A program made the position numbers and the translations under genes. Below, piece by piece: positions 5,250 to 5,499 of a DNA stretch of 5,499 nt. The stretch comes from Myxococcales bacterium (GTDB taxonomy: Bacteria; Myxococcota_A; UBA9160; JALSIO01). Location: the NCBI GenBank assembly GCA_026989995.1, contig JALSIO010000099.1, positions 1 to 5,499 of the forward strand. Reading direction: 5' to 3'. The stretch's first letter is position 1; each line of letters begins with the position of its first letter. The notes under the pieces are model-generated. The model was not told the origin of the DNA and did no database searches. It saw only the letters and a list, made by a program, of their open reading frames with translations.

Positions 5250-5499
5250 GGCTCCTGCCCCCCGCTCCGGCCGAGGCGCGCCACCACCGCGTCCACAGCC
5301 GCCCGAGTCATCAGCAGCACCTCGTGGCGGAGCACGTCGTAGACGTTCAGCCCCTCGGCCCGGATCACGCCCACGCCGGGCAGGTTCCGGGCCGAGATCT
5401 CCACGTAGGGATCGCGGCCCTCGATCACGATCAGCACCGAGCGTCCGCCGAGGCCGAGGTTCTTGAGGATCCGCGCCATCTCCCGGGTCCGGAAGGCCA
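5246..5499 (-). CDS. rplD: 50S ribosomal protein L4, C-terminal part (cut by window edge)
   Basis: Large-subunit protein uL4, which binds 23S rRNA; in E. coli it also represses its own S10 operon. Only the last 83 residues are visible. The frame stays open to the window edge, so the real start lies outside and the internal ATG at 5479 is not the start. The visible part matches the family C-terminus: a region ending KNLGLGGRSVLIVIEG, then SARNLPGVGVIRAEGLNVYDVL and a final helix ending in a TGA stop at 5246-5248. The tunnel-lining loop of L4 is in the missing N-terminal half. The stop overlaps the GTG start of rplW (GTGA). Any S10 leader through which L4 could act would be upstream of the window. 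Confidence 0.95.
   Translation of the reverse strand, partial: AFRTREMARILKNLGLGGRSVLIVIEGRDPYVEISARNLPGVGVIRAEGLNVYDVLRHEVLLMTRAAVDAVVARLGRSGGQEP

Noticed and set aside
1..5499. Internal terminators, promoters, CRISPR arrays, insertion sequences, tRNA or rRNA genes
   Set aside because: No gap exceeds 13 nt, no hairpin plus T-run was seen on the minus strand, and there are no spaced direct repeats or terminal inverted repeats visible by eye.

Overview
The window is one continuous ribosomal-protein operon read entirely from the minus strand: the distal part of the S10 cluster joined directly to the spc cluster. In transcription order (high to low coordinate) it holds rplD (L4, C-terminal part only), rplW (L23), rplB (L2), rpsS (S19), rplV (L22), rpsC (S3), rplP (L16), rpmC (L29), rpsQ (S17), rplN (L14), rplE (L5), rpsH (S8), rplF (L6) and the first 16 codons of rplR (L18). 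All twelve complete genes have family-typical length and well-conserved motifs. I see no frameshifts or internal stops.

Packing is extreme. The largest gap is 13 nt (rpsQ/rplN). Three junctions are 4-nt GTGA overlaps, and rplN/rplE abut with 0 nt between them. There is no room for an internal promoter or terminator. Most genes carry a purine-rich Shine-Dalgarno sequence inside the end of the gene before, so translation is probably coupled along the transcript. The conventional spc promoter gap between rpsQ and rplN is missing, so the S10 and spc groups probably share one mRNA. Six of the 13 visible starts are GTG. The 13 visible stops are seven TGA, six TAG and no TAA.

The main anomaly is what is absent. 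The usual bacterial order is L14-L24-L5-S14-S8. Here L14 runs straight into L5, and L5 runs into S8 after one nucleotide. Both rplX (L24) and rpsN (S14) are therefore missing from their near-universal positions, with both junctions clean and carrying proper ribosome binding sites. They are presumably encoded elsewhere in the genome, or, less likely, lost. A second point is L22: its exit-tunnel hairpin carries tryptophan at two positions where E. coli has Lys83 and Arg95, and glutamine in place of Lys90.

The organism is a high-G+C bacterium (roughly two-thirds G+C by eye). The gene order is bacterial, and sequences such as the C-terminus of L14 look most like Proteobacteria or former Deltaproteobacteria-type lineages. 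That placement is by memory of family sequences and is weak. No mobile elements, CRISPR arrays, tRNAs or rRNAs are present.
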